Notes: a model not told the origin generated them from the letters alone. DNA of 64,000 nucleotides from Blastococcus sp. TF02-09 (GCF_003319105.1 NZ_QOHH01000002.1:372001-436000), one strand, 5' to 3'; shown: positions 8,990 to 17,227, counted from the stretch's first letter. Numbers and translations: made by a program.

Positions 8990-10323
8990 CGCGCCACCTG
9001 GACGCCGGGCAGCACACGCAGCGGGCCGAGCAGCCGCTCGTGCGGGAGGCGGGCCGGGGCGGCGGCCATGTCGCGGGCCGCCGCGGCGTAGGCGTCGACG
9101 AGGGCGTCGGCGGTGCGGTCCCAGGAGAAGCGGGCCGCGTGCCGGCGCGCACCGACGGCGAGCAGCTCGCGCCGGGCGAGCACCGCGCGGACCGCGGCCG
9201 CGTAGTCGCCCGCATCGCGCCCGGCCACCAGCACCCCGGAGACGCCGTCGCGCACCGCCGTCAGCAGGCCGCCCACGGCGGCGGCCACCACGGGCGTGCC
9301 GCAGGCCTGGGACTCCAGCGCCACGAGGCCGAAGGACTCGTTGTGGCTGGGGACGACGGTCACGTCCGCGGCGCGGTAGTGGTCGGCGAGCCGCTCGGGC
9401 GGCTGCGGCGGGAAGAACGTGACGACGTCGGCGATGCCGAGGGTGGTGGCCAGCTGCTGCAGCTGCTCGGGGGCGTCGAGCCCGGAGCCGCTGGGGGCGC
9501 CGACGACGTGGACACGCAGGCGACGGCGCAGCGACGGGTCGTCGGCCAGCAGCCGGGCGGCGGTGTGCAACAGGACGTCGGGCGCCTTGAGCGGCTGGAT
9601 GCGGCCGACGAACAGCAGCACGATCGCGTCCTGCGGCATGCCGACGGCGCGGCGGGCGGCGCTCCGGTCGCCGGGCGAGAACCGCTCGAGGTCGACGCCG
9701 GGCGGGACGACGAGGGTGCGGGCCGGGTCGGCGCCGTAGAGGCGGACCAGCTGGCGGGCCTCCTCGTCGGTGTTCGCGATGAGCCGGTCGGCCTCGGCCA
9801 CCACCTGCTCCTCGCCGATGACGCGGGCCCGCGGCTCCGGGCGGTCCCCGGCGGCCAGCGCCTCGTTCTTGACCTTGGCGAGGGTGTGCGCGGTGTGGAT
9901 CAGCGGCACGCTCCACCGGTCCCGCGCCAGCCAGCCGACCTGGCCGGAGAGCCAGTAGTGCGAGTGGACGACGTCGTAGAAGCCCGGCTCGTGCTGGGCC
10001 TCCTCGCGCAGGACGGCGGCGGTGAACGCGCACAGCTGGGCCGGCAGCTCCTCCTTGCCCAGCCCCTCGAACGGTCCCGCGCTGACGTGCCGGACGGTGA
10101 CGCCCGGGCTCATCTCGACCACGGGCGGCAGGTCGCTGGAGGTGGCGCGGGTGAAGATGTCGACCTCGATGCCGCGGGCGGCCAGCCGCCGCGAGGCCTC
10201 GACGATGTAGACGTTCATGCCGCCCGCGTCGCCGGCGCCGGGCTGGTCGAGCGGGCTGGTGTGCACCGAGAGCGTCGCCACCCGCCGCGGCATGCCGCTG
10301 CGGAACGAGCGGGGAGCGGGCAC
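8986..10323 (-). CDS. mshA: D-inositol-3-phosphate glycosyltransferase MshA
   Basis: First committed enzyme of mycothiol synthesis: transfers GlcNAc from UDP-GlcNAc to 1L-myo-inositol-1-phosphate. The 445 residues match MshA throughout: [20 protein letters not shown] near the N-terminus, [46 protein letters not shown] and the GT-B donor-site motif [23 protein letters not shown] at 10323 follows an SD-like GGGAGG; an internal ATG at residue 11 is the alternative. Together with mshD at 36 kb it shows that the host makes mycothiol. Confidence 0.97.
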   Translation of the reverse strand: MPAPRSFRSGMPRRVATLSVHTSPLDQPGAGDAGGMNVYIVEASRRLAARGIEVDIFTRATSSDLPPVVEMSPGVTVRHVSAGPFEGLGKEELPAQLCAFTAAVLREEAQHEPGFYDVVHSHYWLSGQVGWLARDRWSVPLIHTAHTLAKVKNEALAAGDRPEPRARVIGEEQVVAEADRLIANTDEEARQLVRLYGADPARTLVVPPGVDLERFSPGDRSAARRAVGMPQDAIVLLFVGRIQPLKAPDVLLHTAARLLADDPSLRRRLRVHVVGAPSGSGLDAPEQLQQLATTLGIADVVTFFPPQPPERLADHYRAADVTVVPSHNESFGLVALESQACGTPVVAAAVGGLLTAVRDGVSGVLVAGRDAGDYAAAVRAVLARRELLAVGARRHAARFSWDRTADALVDAYAAAARDMAAAPARLPHERLLGPLRVLPGVQVAR

Positions 10324-10427
10324 GCGCGACCTCCCGCTCTCCGTGTGTCGTGGTCAGGGCTTCCGGCGGTGGAACGCACGCGCACCCCCGCCTGCTTCCC
10401 ATCCTGCATCAGGGCCAGGATGACCAC

Positions 10428-11234
10428 ATGTCAGGTGTGCCACCTCTCACCCGGTCCGGTTCCCCCCAGCAGCCCGGGGCGGGGCGCACCGCCGTCGTCA
10501 CCGGTGCCTCCAGCGGCATCGGCGCGGCCACGGCGACCCGGCTGGCCGCCGAGGGTTTCGACGTCGTGCTGGGTGCGCGGCGGATGGACCGGCTGAGCGA
10601 GCTGGCCGACGCGATCGGGGCGCGGGCGCTGCCGCTGGACGTCACCGACCAGGCGTCGGTCGAGGCGTTCGCGGCCGCCCTGGACCGGGTGGACGTGCTG
10701 GTCAACAACGCCGGCGGGGCGTTCGACGGCAACCCGGTGGCCGAGGCCGACCTCGACTCCTGGGCCCGCACCTACGAGGTGAACGTGCTCGGCACCGTGC
10801 GGCTGACCAAGGCGCTCCTCCCGGCGCTGATCGCCTCGGGCGCCGGGGACGTGCTGTTCGTCGGCTCGACCGCGGGCCTGGTCACCTACGAGAACGGGAG
10901 CTCCTACACGGCGGCCAAGCACGGCGAGCACGCCCTCGCCGGGGCGCTGCGGCTGGAGCTGGTCGGACAGCACGTGCGGGTCATCGAGATTGCGCCCGGG
11001 ATGGTGCACACCGAGGAGTTCTCGCTCAACCGGCTGGGCTCGCAGGAGCGCGCGGACGCCGTCTACCAGGGCGTGCGCGAGCCGCTGGTCGCCGACGACG
11101 TCGCGGACTGCATCGCCTGGGCGCTCACCCGCCCGCACCACGTGAACGTCGACCTCATGATCGTGCGCCCCCGCGCCCAGGCCGCCCAGCACAAAGTCGA
11201 TCGTCGTCCTCCGGACGACACCGCGGCCAGGTAG
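10428..11234 (+). CDS. SDR-family NAD(P)-dependent oxidoreductase
   Basis: Short-chain dehydrogenase of 268 residues with the classical set: TGASSGIG cofactor motif (about 25-32), NNAGG (about 96-100), catalytic serine and YTAAK (YxxxK). Substrate unknown. M. tuberculosis Rv0484c occupies the same place between murB and mshA. ATG at 10428 has CAGGAT six bases upstream (leaderless pattern). The last ten residues, RRPPDDTAAR, come from the conserved block at 11203-11229 of a repeat element shared with 62.5 kb. Confidence 0.9.
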   Translation: MSGVPPLTRSGSPQQPGAGRTAVVTGASSGIGAATATRLAAEGFDVVLGARRMDRLSELADAIGARALPLDVTDQASVEAFAAALDRVDVLVNNAGGAFDGNPVAEADLDSWARTYEVNVLGTVRLTKALLPALIASGAGDVLFVGSTAGLVTYENGSSYTAAKHGEHALAGALRLELVGQHVRVIEIAPGMVHTEEFSLNRLGSQERADAVYQGVREPLVADDVADCIAWALTRPHHVNVDLMIVRPRAQAAQHKVDRRPPDDTAAR

Positions 11235-11305
11235 CTCCTCACGTCGGACGGAGCGTGTCCGTCACGCCTGCGCGGACCCCTCCGGGGCCCACTCGGCGCG
11301 ACCAG
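11203..11305 (-). repeat. Composite intergenic repeat, copy A (inverted relative to copy B)
   Basis: Read on the minus strand, bases 11305-11251 match copy B (62469-62523) at 54 of 55 positions, and bases 11229-11203 match 62544-62570 at 27 of 27. The 21-base spacer differs. Each block holds a hairpin with a GGA loop: GGGCCCCGGAGGGGTCC (11290-11274) and GTCGTCCGGAGGACGAC (11219-11203). The copy overlaps the ends of two convergent genes, murB and the SDR gene. REP- or MITE-like element; family name unknown. Confidence 0.85.
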
Positions 11306-12308
11306 GCACCACTGCGGTGGGTTCGCGCTCGAGCGTCACGCCGAACCGCTCCCGCACGGTGGCGATGATCCGGTCGGCGAAGGCGAGCAGCTCGGCGGCG
11401 GTCGCGCCGTCCTCGGTGGTAAGCGCGAGGCTGTGCCGCGACGACGTCCCCACGTGCCCCTCGCGGGTGCCGCGGCCGAAGCCGGCGTGCTGCACGAGCC
11501 AGGCCGCGCTGAGCTTGACCTGCCCCTCCCCGGCCGGCCAACTCGGGCAGCCCTCGACGGCGCGCTCGGCCGGGACGATCGGGTTGGTGAAGAACGATCC
11601 GGCGCTGCGCGAGTCCGGGTCGGCGGGGTCCCAGACCATCCCCTTGCCGCGGCGCAGCCCGAGCACCGCCTCGCGGACCTCGCCCAGCGGGGCGCGCTCC
11701 CCGATCTCGACGCCGAGCGTGCGGGCCAGCTCCGCGTAGCCCACCGGCCGGGACAGCGGTCCGGCGTCCAGGGCGAACTCCACCTCGAGGACGACGAAGC
11801 GCCCGGGCTCCCGCTTGAGCCGGCTGTCGCGGTAGGCGAACCCGCACTCCGCCGGGGTCAGCAGCTGCTCGCGCTTCTCGGCGCGGTCGAACACGCGGAC
11901 GGCGGTGATCGTCTGCGCGACCTCCTGGCCGTAGGCCCCGACGTTCTGCACGGGCGTGGCACCGGTCGAGCCGGGGATCCCCGACAGCGCCTCCACGCCG
12001 GCCAGCTCCTCGGCGACGGTGCGGGCGACCAGCCCGTCCCAGTCCTCCCCCGCCTGCACGGTCAGCCGGTCGCCGTCCCGGCGGATGCCGCGGGTGCGGA
12101 CGGCGACGACGTCGCCGGGCCAGCCCTCGTCGGGCGCGACCACGTTGGAGCCGCCGCCGAGCAGCAGCAGGGGGCGCCCGGACTCGTCGGCGTCGCGGAC
12201 GGCGGCGACCAGCTCCTCGGCCGTCGCCACCTCCAGCAACCGCTCGATCGGGCCGCCCACGGCGAGGGTGGTGAGGTCCGCCAGCCGGACGTCGCGTCGA
12301 ACCTGCAC
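11262..12308 (-). CDS. murB: UDP-N-acetylenolpyruvoylglucosamine reductase MurB
   Basis: FAD-dependent reductase making UDP-MurNAc, the second step of peptidoglycan precursor synthesis. The 348-residue protein is type I MurB: TTLAVGGP near the N-terminus, LLLGGGSNVV (FAD site), GIPGSTGATPVQNVGAYGQE, the Y..SRLK motif (AYRDSRLK) and SAGSFFTNPIV with the catalytic serine. GTG at 12308 is preceded by TAGCGT at six bases, a leaderless layout. The family normally ends soon after the EP motif; here GRAEWAPEGSAQA follows, encoded by repeat copy A, which also supplies the TGA stop. Confidence 0.95.
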   Translation of the reverse strand: MQVRRDVRLADLTTLAVGGPIERLLEVATAEELVAAVRDADESGRPLLLLGGGSNVVAPDEGWPGDVVAVRTRGIRRDGDRLTVQAGEDWDGLVARTVAEELAGVEALSGIPGSTGATPVQNVGAYGQEVAQTITAVRVFDRAEKREQLLTPAECGFAYRDSRLKREPGRFVVLEVEFALDAGPLSRPVGYAELARTLGVEIGERAPLGEVREAVLGLRRGKGMVWDPADPDSRSAGSFFTNPIVPAERAVEGCPSWPAGEGQVKLSAAWLVQHAGFGRGTREGHVGTSSRHSLALTTEDGATAAELLAFADRIIATVRERFGVTLEREPTAVVPGRAEWAPEGSAQA

Positions 12309-12342
12309 GGCCCCACGCTAGCGCGGACTACGCTCCTCACCG
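12309..12342. promoter_or_regulatory. 34-bp divergent leaderless promoter, murB / methyltransferase
   Basis: TAGCGT (12320-12315, minus) lies six bases before the murB GTG, and TACGCT (12329-12334, plus) lies eight bases before the GTG of the divergent gene. The two -10 hexamers are only 8 bp apart, so polymerases could not occupy both at once. No room exists for a 5' UTR or Shine-Dalgarno on either side. Confidence 0.6.
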
Positions 12343-13251
12343 GTGAGCGAGGCGGGCAGCGAGCACAAGAAGCGGGCGTCGCTGTCACCGCAGCCCCGGC
12401 GCAAGGCACCCCGGCTGGCCGCCGGACGGGCGCGCGCACTCGGGCTGCCGACGCGGGGCACCACCAACGCCAACCGGCTGCGCCGGGTCGACCGCTGGCT
12501 GCTGGCCACCCAGCTGCCGCGGCTGCGGGACTCCCCCCGCCCGCTGGTCGTCGACCTCGGCTACGGCGCCTCCGCCGTCACCACGCTCGAGCTGGTCGAG
12601 CGGCTGGGCCCCGAGGTGGAGGGGCTGGAGGTCGTCGGGCTGGAGATCGACCCGGAGCGGGTCGCCGCGGTCGCCGCCGACCGGGACCCGCCGCGCGTCG
12701 ACTTCCGCGTGGGCGGCTTCGAGCTGGCCGGCCTGCAGCCGCTGCTGGTGCGCGCGTTCAACGTGCTGCGCCAGTACGACGAGGAGTCCGCCGCCCGCGC
12801 CTGGGACACCATGCGCGCCGGCCTGGCGCCCGGCGGGTTGGTCGTCGAGGGCACCTGCGACGAGTGGGGACGGCGCGCGGCGTGGGTCGCCCTGGACGCC
12901 GACGGGCCGCTCACGCTCACGCTGTCGGTGCGGGTCTCCGACATCGACCGGCCCTCCGACCTCGCCGAGCGGCTGCCCAAGGCGCTCATCCACCACAACG
13001 TGCCCGGTCAGCCGGTGCACGACTTCCTGCAGGCCTTCGACGCCGCCTGGGCCACCGCGGCCGGGATGTCGGCGTTCGGGCCGCGGCAGCGCTGGGTCGC
13101 CGCCGTCGAGGCGCTGGCCGAGCAGGGCTGGCCGCTGGTCGGCTCGTCCCGGCGGTGGCGGCACGGCGAGGTCACCGTGCGCTGGTCAGCCGTCGCCCCG
13201 GTCCAGCCGCCCCCCGGTCAGACGGAGCGGTCCGGGAGGGCGGCGCCGTAG
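12343..13251 (+). CDS. Class I SAM-dependent methyltransferase-like protein
   Basis: 302 residues. After a basic N-terminus, a methyltransferase Rossmann core is visible: VVDLGYGASAVTT (motif I), VVGLEIDPERV (motif II acidic end) and MRAGLAPGGLVVEGTCDEWG. Substrate unknown. GTG start at 12343 has TACGCT eight bases upstream. It is divergent from murB across a 34-bp gap, and its last 34 bases overlap the 3' end of the convergent PLP-enzyme gene. Confidence 0.75.
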   Translation: MSEAGSEHKKRASLSPQPRRKAPRLAAGRARALGLPTRGTTNANRLRRVDRWLLATQLPRLRDSPRPLVVDLGYGASAVTTLELVERLGPEVEGLEVVGLEIDPERVAAVAADRDPPRVDFRVGGFELAGLQPLLVRAFNVLRQYDEESAARAWDTMRAGLAPGGLVVEGTCDEWGRRAAWVALDADGPLTLTLSVRVSDIDRPSDLAERLPKALIHHNVPGQPVHDFLQAFDAAWATAAGMSAFGPRQRWVAAVEALAEQGWPLVGSSRRWRHGEVTVRWSAVAPVQPPPGQTERSGRAAP

Positions 13252-14483
13252 ACGGCGTCGCCGCTGACGGACGTCGCCCCGCCGCGGGCGCGGTCCACGG
13301 CGACGGCCAGCGCCGCGAGGAACTCGTCGGCCACGCGGACGTGGAAGGGCGACACCATCAGGTGCAGCCCGCCCGGCTGCCGGTTGGGGTACCAGCCCTG
13401 CTCGGCGAGGGCGTCGGCCACGACCGCCATGTCGAGGACGTCGCTGCCGAACTGGAAGACGCACAGGTCCGGCGTCGACGTGACGGACAGCCCGTCGATC
13501 GCCTCGACCCCGGCCATCAGCCGGCGGGTGGCGTCACGCACCTTGGTGGCCTGGCGCAGGAAGCCGTCCTCGCCCAGGTACCGCAGCGCCGCCCACGCGC
13601 CGGCGATCGGCGGGGCGGGCCGCGTGCCTGCGGCGGTCGGCGAGCCGTAGCGCCCGCCACCCCACGCGCCGTCGTCGAACCACCACTGCGTCCGGTACTG
13701 GGCGACGTCGCGGTGCAGCAGGACGCTGGCGCCCTTGAAGGCGTAGCCGTACTTGTGCAGGTCGGCGCTGATGCTCGTCACGCCCTCGACGCGGAAGTCC
13801 CAGGGCGGCACCGGCTCGCCCAGCCGCTCCCAGAAGGGCAGCATCATGCCGCCCAGGCAGGCGTCCACGTGGCAGAGCACGCCCGCCTCCCGGGCGACCG
13901 CCGCGACCTCCTCCACCGGGTCGATGACGCCGTAGGGGTAGCAGGGCGCGCTGGCCACGACCATCGCGGTCTCCGGGCCGACGGCGGCGCGCAGCTCCTC
14001 GACGACGAGCCGGTAGCCCTCGTCGACCGGCACCCGGACCTGCCGCACGCCGAGCAGGTGGCAGGCCTTCGCGAACGCCGGGTGCGCGGTGACGGCGGTG
14101 ACCAGCACCGGGTCGGCGATGCCCTTCCCACGGGCGGTCTCGCGCGCCACCAGCACGGACAGGAAGATCGACTCGGTGCCGCCGCTGGTGAGCCCGCCCG
14201 CGCCGGGAGTGCCGTGCAGCAGGCCGGCCACCATGTCGGCCGTCTCGCGCTCGAGCCGGGCCAGGCTGGGGAACCGCACCGGGTTGAGGGCGTTCTCCGC
14301 CAGGTACTCGCGGCTGACGTCGGCCAGCAGCTCCTCGAGCTCGTCGTCGTCCGGGTGGAAGATCAGCCCGAAGATGCGGCCGTTGCGCCAGTCGGCGTCG
14401 TCGTGCCGGTTGGCGCGCAGCTCGGCGAGCACGGCGGAGGCGGGCAGGCCGTCGGCGGGCAGTTCCGGCGGTGCGGCGGACAC
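13218..14483 (-). CDS. PLP-dependent decarboxylase / sphingosine-1-phosphate-lyase-like enzyme
   Basis: Fold-type I PLP enzyme of 421 residues in the group II decarboxylase/S1P-lyase family. Visible: NPVRFPSLARLE (substrate loop, 67-78), TSGGTES (99-105, phosphate site), HVDACLGG (205-212, aspartate to the pyridine nitrogen) and the Schiff-base lysine K244 in SADLHKYGYAFKG. Bacterial members act as decarboxylases or as lyases on phosphorylated amino alcohols; sequence does not decide. GTG at 14483. The 3' end overlaps the convergent methyltransferase gene by 34 bases. Confidence 0.88.
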   Translation of the reverse strand: MSAAPPELPADGLPASAVLAELRANRHDDADWRNGRIFGLIFHPDDDELEELLADVSREYLAENALNPVRFPSLARLERETADMVAGLLHGTPGAGGLTSGGTESIFLSVLVARETARGKGIADPVLVTAVTAHPAFAKACHLLGVRQVRVPVDEGYRLVVEELRAAVGPETAMVVASAPCYPYGVIDPVEEVAAVAREAGVLCHVDACLGGMMLPFWERLGEPVPPWDFRVEGVTSISADLHKYGYAFKGASVLLHRDVAQYRTQWWFDDGAWGGGRYGSPTAAGTRPAPPIAGAWAALRYLGEDGFLRQATKVRDATRRLMAGVEAIDGLSVTSTPDLCVFQFGSDVLDMAVVADALAEQGWYPNRQPGGLHLMVSPFHVRVADEFLAALAVAVDRARGGATSVSGDAVYGAALPDRSV

Positions 14484-14582
14484 GGTGCCTCCCGGGTGTG
14501 CCGGCGGTTCCCTCCGCCGTCCGGCCGGACCCTATCCACCGCGGCCCGCGGGCGGCCGGCCGCCCGCCGTTAGGGTCGGCCG

Positions 14583-14612
14583 GTGAGGATCGTCGCGGTG
14601 GGCGGGAGCTGA
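14583..14612 (+). CDS. Candidate nine-codon leader ORF before the spermidine-synthase-like gene
   Basis: TAGGGT at 14571-14576, six bases, then GTG at 14583 opening VRIVAVGGS and TGA at 14610-14612. The stop shares its A with the ATG of the next gene (TGATG). The leaderless signal belongs to this mini-ORF, suggesting that ribosomes loading here reinitiate on the main gene, helped by GGCGGGAG inside the mini-ORF. Translation is inferred, not shown. Confidence 0.4.
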   Translation: MRIVAVGGS

Positions 14613-15451
14613 TGCGGACCCCGCCCGGGCCGCTCCCCGTCGCCGGCGGTACCGCCGAGCTGCTGGCCGACGCCGACCGCGACGGGTCGTGGGTGCTGAT
14701 GGTGGACGGCACACCCCAGTCGCACGTGGACCTCGAGGACCCCACCCACCTGGAGTTCGAGTACGTCCGCCGGATGGGCCACGTGCTCGACCTGGCCGCG
14801 CCCGCGGGCGCTGCGCTCGACGTGGTGCACCTCGGGGGTGGCGCGCTGACGCTGCCCCGGTACGTCGCCGTCACGCGGCCCGGGTCCCGGCAGCGCGTGG
14901 TGGAGATCGACCAGCCGCTCACCGACCTCGTCCGCGAGCACCTGCCGCTGCCCCGCAACGCCCGGATCCGCGTGCGGGCCGGCGACGCGCGGGCCGCGCT
15001 CACCACGCTGCACCCGGCGAGCGCGGACGCCGTCGTCACGGACGTGTTCGCGGGCGCCCGAACCCCGGCCCACCTGACCACCGTCGAGTTCGCCCGCGAG
15101 GTGGCCCGCGTGCTGCGGCCCGGCGGGGTCTACGCGGCCAACGTGGCCGACGGGCCGCCGCTGCGGTTCGCCCGCAGCCAGGTCGCCACCCTCCGGCAGG
15201 TGTTCGCCCACGTCTGCCTGCTGGCCGAGCCGGGCACGATGCGCGGCCGGCGGTTCGGCAACCTGGTGGCGGTGGCCTCGGACGCCGAGCTGCCGCTGGC
15301 CGGGCTGACCCGGGCGTGCGCCCGCGACCCGATGCCCTCGCGGGTGGTCGACGGGGAGGACCTGGAGCGCTTCGTGGGCCGGGCGCAACCGGTCACGGAC
15401 ACCGACGCCGAGCCCTCACCCGAGCCGCCGGAGGGCGTCTTCGCCCGCTGA
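14612..15451 (+). CDS. Spermidine synthase-like methyltransferase-fold protein
   Basis: 279 residues of the spermine/spermidine synthase (PABS) fold: SHVDLEDPTHLEFEYVRRM near residue 32-50, VVHLGGGALTLPRYVA (nucleotide-binding motif I), VVEIDQPLTDLVREHLPLP and DAVVTDVFAGARTPAHLTT. Actinobacterial members usually lack proven aminopropyltransferase activity, so the substrate is open. ATG at 14612 overlaps the stop of a nine-codon leader ORF by one base. Confidence 0.8.
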   Translation: MRTPPGPLPVAGGTAELLADADRDGSWVLMVDGTPQSHVDLEDPTHLEFEYVRRMGHVLDLAAPAGAALDVVHLGGGALTLPRYVAVTRPGSRQRVVEIDQPLTDLVREHLPLPRNARIRVRAGDARAALTTLHPASADAVVTDVFAGARTPAHLTTVEFAREVARVLRPGGVYAANVADGPPLRFARSQVATLRQVFAHVCLLAEPGTMRGRRFGNLVAVASDAELPLAGLTRACARDPMPSRVVDGEDLERFVGRAQPVTDTDAEPSPEPPEGVFAR

Positions 15452-15467
15452 GGCCGGAGCGGTCAGC

Positions 15468-15755
15468 TCACCAGGTGTTGCCGCGCGGCAGCCCCCGGAC
15501 GGCGGGGCGCACGTCCACCAGGTAGACCACCGCGGCGATGACCGCCGGCAGGCCCAGCAGCGCGATGGGGTTCTGGGTGAGGAAGATGATGATGGCGGCC
15601 AGGGCGGTGATCGCGACCCAGGCGGGCTTGGTCAGCTTGCCGGTGGCGACGAACGCGCCCGCCGGGCGGACCAGCGAGTCGGCGAAGGCCCACACGGTGA
15701 GCCCCTGGGCAGCGAGGTACAGCAGCAGGAACAACAGCCCCTCGAACTCCGCCAT
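15468..15755 (-). CDS. DUF2516 family membrane protein
   Basis: 95-residue integral membrane protein with three hydrophobic segments (about 6-25, 44-60, 64-81), matching DUF2516. The M. tuberculosis counterpart Rv0476 also sits beside hbhA. Role unknown. ATG at 15755 has TAGGCT six bases upstream, so it appears to be a separate leaderless transcript although hbhA lies just upstream on the same strand, with a hairpin terminator between them. Confidence 0.85.
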   Translation of the reverse strand: MAEFEGLLFLLLYLAAQGLTVWAFADSLVRPAGAFVATGKLTKPAWVAITALAAIIIFLTQNPIALLGLPAVIAAVVYLVDVRPAVRGLPRGNTW

Positions 15756-15815
15756 GGTCCGAGCCTACCCGCCGGAACGCCCCGCCCCGCCGCGTTCGGC
15801 GCCCACCCCGGACGC

Positions 15816-15854
15816 GACAGGGCCCCGGAGCGCTCGCGCAGCTCCGGGGCCCTG
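15816..15854 (-). terminator. Terminator hairpin after hbhA-like gene
   Basis: CAGGGCCCCGGAGC (15816-15829) and GCTCCGGGGCCCTG (15841-15854) form a perfect 14-bp stem with an 11-base loop, 18 bases beyond the stop of the HbhA-like gene. No U-tract. It separates that operon from the DUF2516 promoter. Confidence 0.75.
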
Positions 15855-15871
15855 GTTCGTGGGGTGGTGCG

Positions 15872-16654
15872 TCAGCCGTTGCGCTTGGCCGGCACAGCCG
15901 TCGGTTCGGTCCGCTTCGCGGTCCGGGCCCGGGTGACGCGCGCCGTCGTCGTCTTGCTCGCCGACGTGCGGGCGGCACTGTTCTTCTTACCGGTCGCCTT
16001 CTTGGCGGGCTTCGGCGCCTCCACGGCGTCCTCCAGCTCATCCTTGGCGGCCTCGGCGGCGGCGTCGACCGACTTCTCGGCCTGGGCGGCGACCTTGGTG
16101 GCCTTGGCGGCGGTCTTCTGCACGACCGAGGTCACCTCGTTGGAGGCCTCGACGACCGCCTCGGCGGTCTCCTCGAGGATGTCGTCCAGGGTGTCCTCGA
16201 CGGCGTCCACGGCGCTCTCGGCGCGACGGACGACGCGGCGGAAGCCGGGCTGGCGGCGCAGGTCCTCGACGACCTCGGCACCGCGCTCGGCCAGGGTCTC
16301 CAGGGTTGCGGTCGCCTGGGTGCGGGCGAGCTCGGCGTACCCGGCGACGGTGCTGCGCAGGGCCTCGGGCCGGACGGCCACGGCCAGCTGGTGCGCGGTG
16401 GTGCGGGCGTTGTCGACGGCCTCGGTGGCCCGGGTGCGGGCCTCGCGGACGGCGAGGTCGGCCTGGACCTGCGCCTCGCCCGGCAGGGCCTCGGCCTTGC
16501 TGCGGAACTGGCCGAGGACGGTGCGGGCCTGCTCCAGGGCGAGGTCACCGGCGCCGACGACGGCGAGGATCGGGGTGCGGGCCTGCTCGGCCAGCGTGCG
16601 GCCCTGGGCCACGGCGAGCTCGCCGTACTGCTTCACGGTCTGGGTGGTGCTCAT
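15872..16654 (-). CDS. Heparin-binding hemagglutinin (HbhA)-like protein
   Basis: 260 residues, nearly all alpha-helical and Ala/Glu/Lys rich. Residues 1 to about 200 predict a long coiled coil; residues about 205-260 are a Lys/Arg/Ala/Thr tail (KPAKKATGKK, RTAKRTE) like the heparin-binding C-terminus of mycobacterial HbhA. In mycobacteria HbhA is a surface adhesin that is also tied to lipid inclusions; in an environmental actinobacterium a storage-granule or envelope role is as likely as adhesion. ATG at 16654 overlaps the upstream regulator stop by 4 bases, the same order as Rv0474-Rv0475. Confidence 0.8.
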   Translation of the reverse strand: MSTTQTVKQYGELAVAQGRTLAEQARTPILAVVGAGDLALEQARTVLGQFRSKAEALPGEAQVQADLAVREARTRATEAVDNARTTAHQLAVAVRPEALRSTVAGYAELARTQATATLETLAERGAEVVEDLRRQPGFRRVVRRAESAVDAVEDTLDDILEETAEAVVEASNEVTSVVQKTAAKATKVAAQAEKSVDAAAEAAKDELEDAVEAPKPAKKATGKKNSAARTSASKTTTARVTRARTAKRTEPTAVPAKRNG

Positions 16655-17175
16655 GCGGACTCCTTCGAGGGGTGGGAGGACGGGGAGTTGCCGGGTGCTA
16701 CCTGCGGTGCGGTGCTGGCGCGGTGCTCGCGGACGTAGGTCTCGTAGAGCTCCAGCAGCACGGCCTTATGCCGTTCGGACAGCGCGTCGTCCGAGCGGAT
16801 CGCCGCCACGGTGTCCGGGTTCCCGGAACGCCGGTCGAGGATCCCCGCCTGCTCGTAGAGCGATTCGGCCGAGATCTTCAGGCCCCGGGCGATCGAGGCG
16901 AGGATCTCCGCCGACGGCTTGCGGAGGCCCCGCTCCACCTGGGACAGGTAGGGGTTGCTGACGCCGGCGCTGCGGGCCAGCTCCCGCAGGGACACCTGGG
17001 CGGCACTGCGCTGCTCGCGGATGTAGTTGCCCACCTGCGAGCCGACCGCGGTGACGTTGCTCGTCGAGGCGCTCGTGGCCTCGGCGACCGACTCCGCCAC
17101 GCTGCCGGCGACCCGGTCCACCTTGCCGCGGACCGTGTTCACCTGCTCACGGACGAACTCTCCCGGTGTCTGCAC
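16651..17175 (-). CDS. XRE-family transcriptional regulator of the hbhA operon
   Basis: A 174-residue protein with a Cro/C1-type helix-turn-helix (SLRELARSAGVSNPYLSQVE) in its central part. An N-terminal region rich in V/A/S precedes it and a helical C-terminal region (HKAVLLELYETYVREH) follows. It matches Rv0474, upstream of hbhA. The frame extends to a TTG at 17211, but GTG at 17175 is preferred: TAGGGT lies seven bases upstream. A 32-bp inverted repeat overlaps the promoter and probably is its own operator. Confidence 0.85.
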   Translation of the reverse strand: MQTPGEFVREQVNTVRGKVDRVAGSVAESVAEATSASTSNVTAVGSQVGNYIREQRSAAQVSLRELARSAGVSNPYLSQVERGLRKPSAEILASIARGLKISAESLYEQAGILDRRSGNPDTVAAIRSDDALSERHKAVLLELYETYVREHRASTAPQVAPGNSPSSHPSKESA

Positions 17176-17195
17176 GTATCCGACCCTAGGCGCCG

Positions 17196-17227
17196 GTGCT
17201 AGCTCCTGCAAGCGGAGCTGCTAGCAC
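17196..17227. promoter_or_regulatory. Candidate operator upstream of the XRE/hbhA operon
   Basis: Outer arms GTGCTAGC (17196-17203) and GCTAGCAC (17220-17227) are perfectly inverted; overlapping inner arms AGCTCC (17201-17206) and GGAGCT (17214-17219) extend the dyad. It lies about 20 bp upstream of the TAGGGT hexamer for the XRE gene. Autoregulation is inferred from position. Confidence 0.5.

Noticed and set aside
14550-14565. Perfect palindrome GGGCGGCCGGCCGCCC
   Set aside because: Such GC-only palindromes are expected by chance in this composition, and no regulatory context supports it.
11433-14573. 1046-codon open frame on the plus strand
   Set aside because: Runs across murB, the methyltransferase and the PLP enzyme genes in the wrong frame or strand, with no domain.
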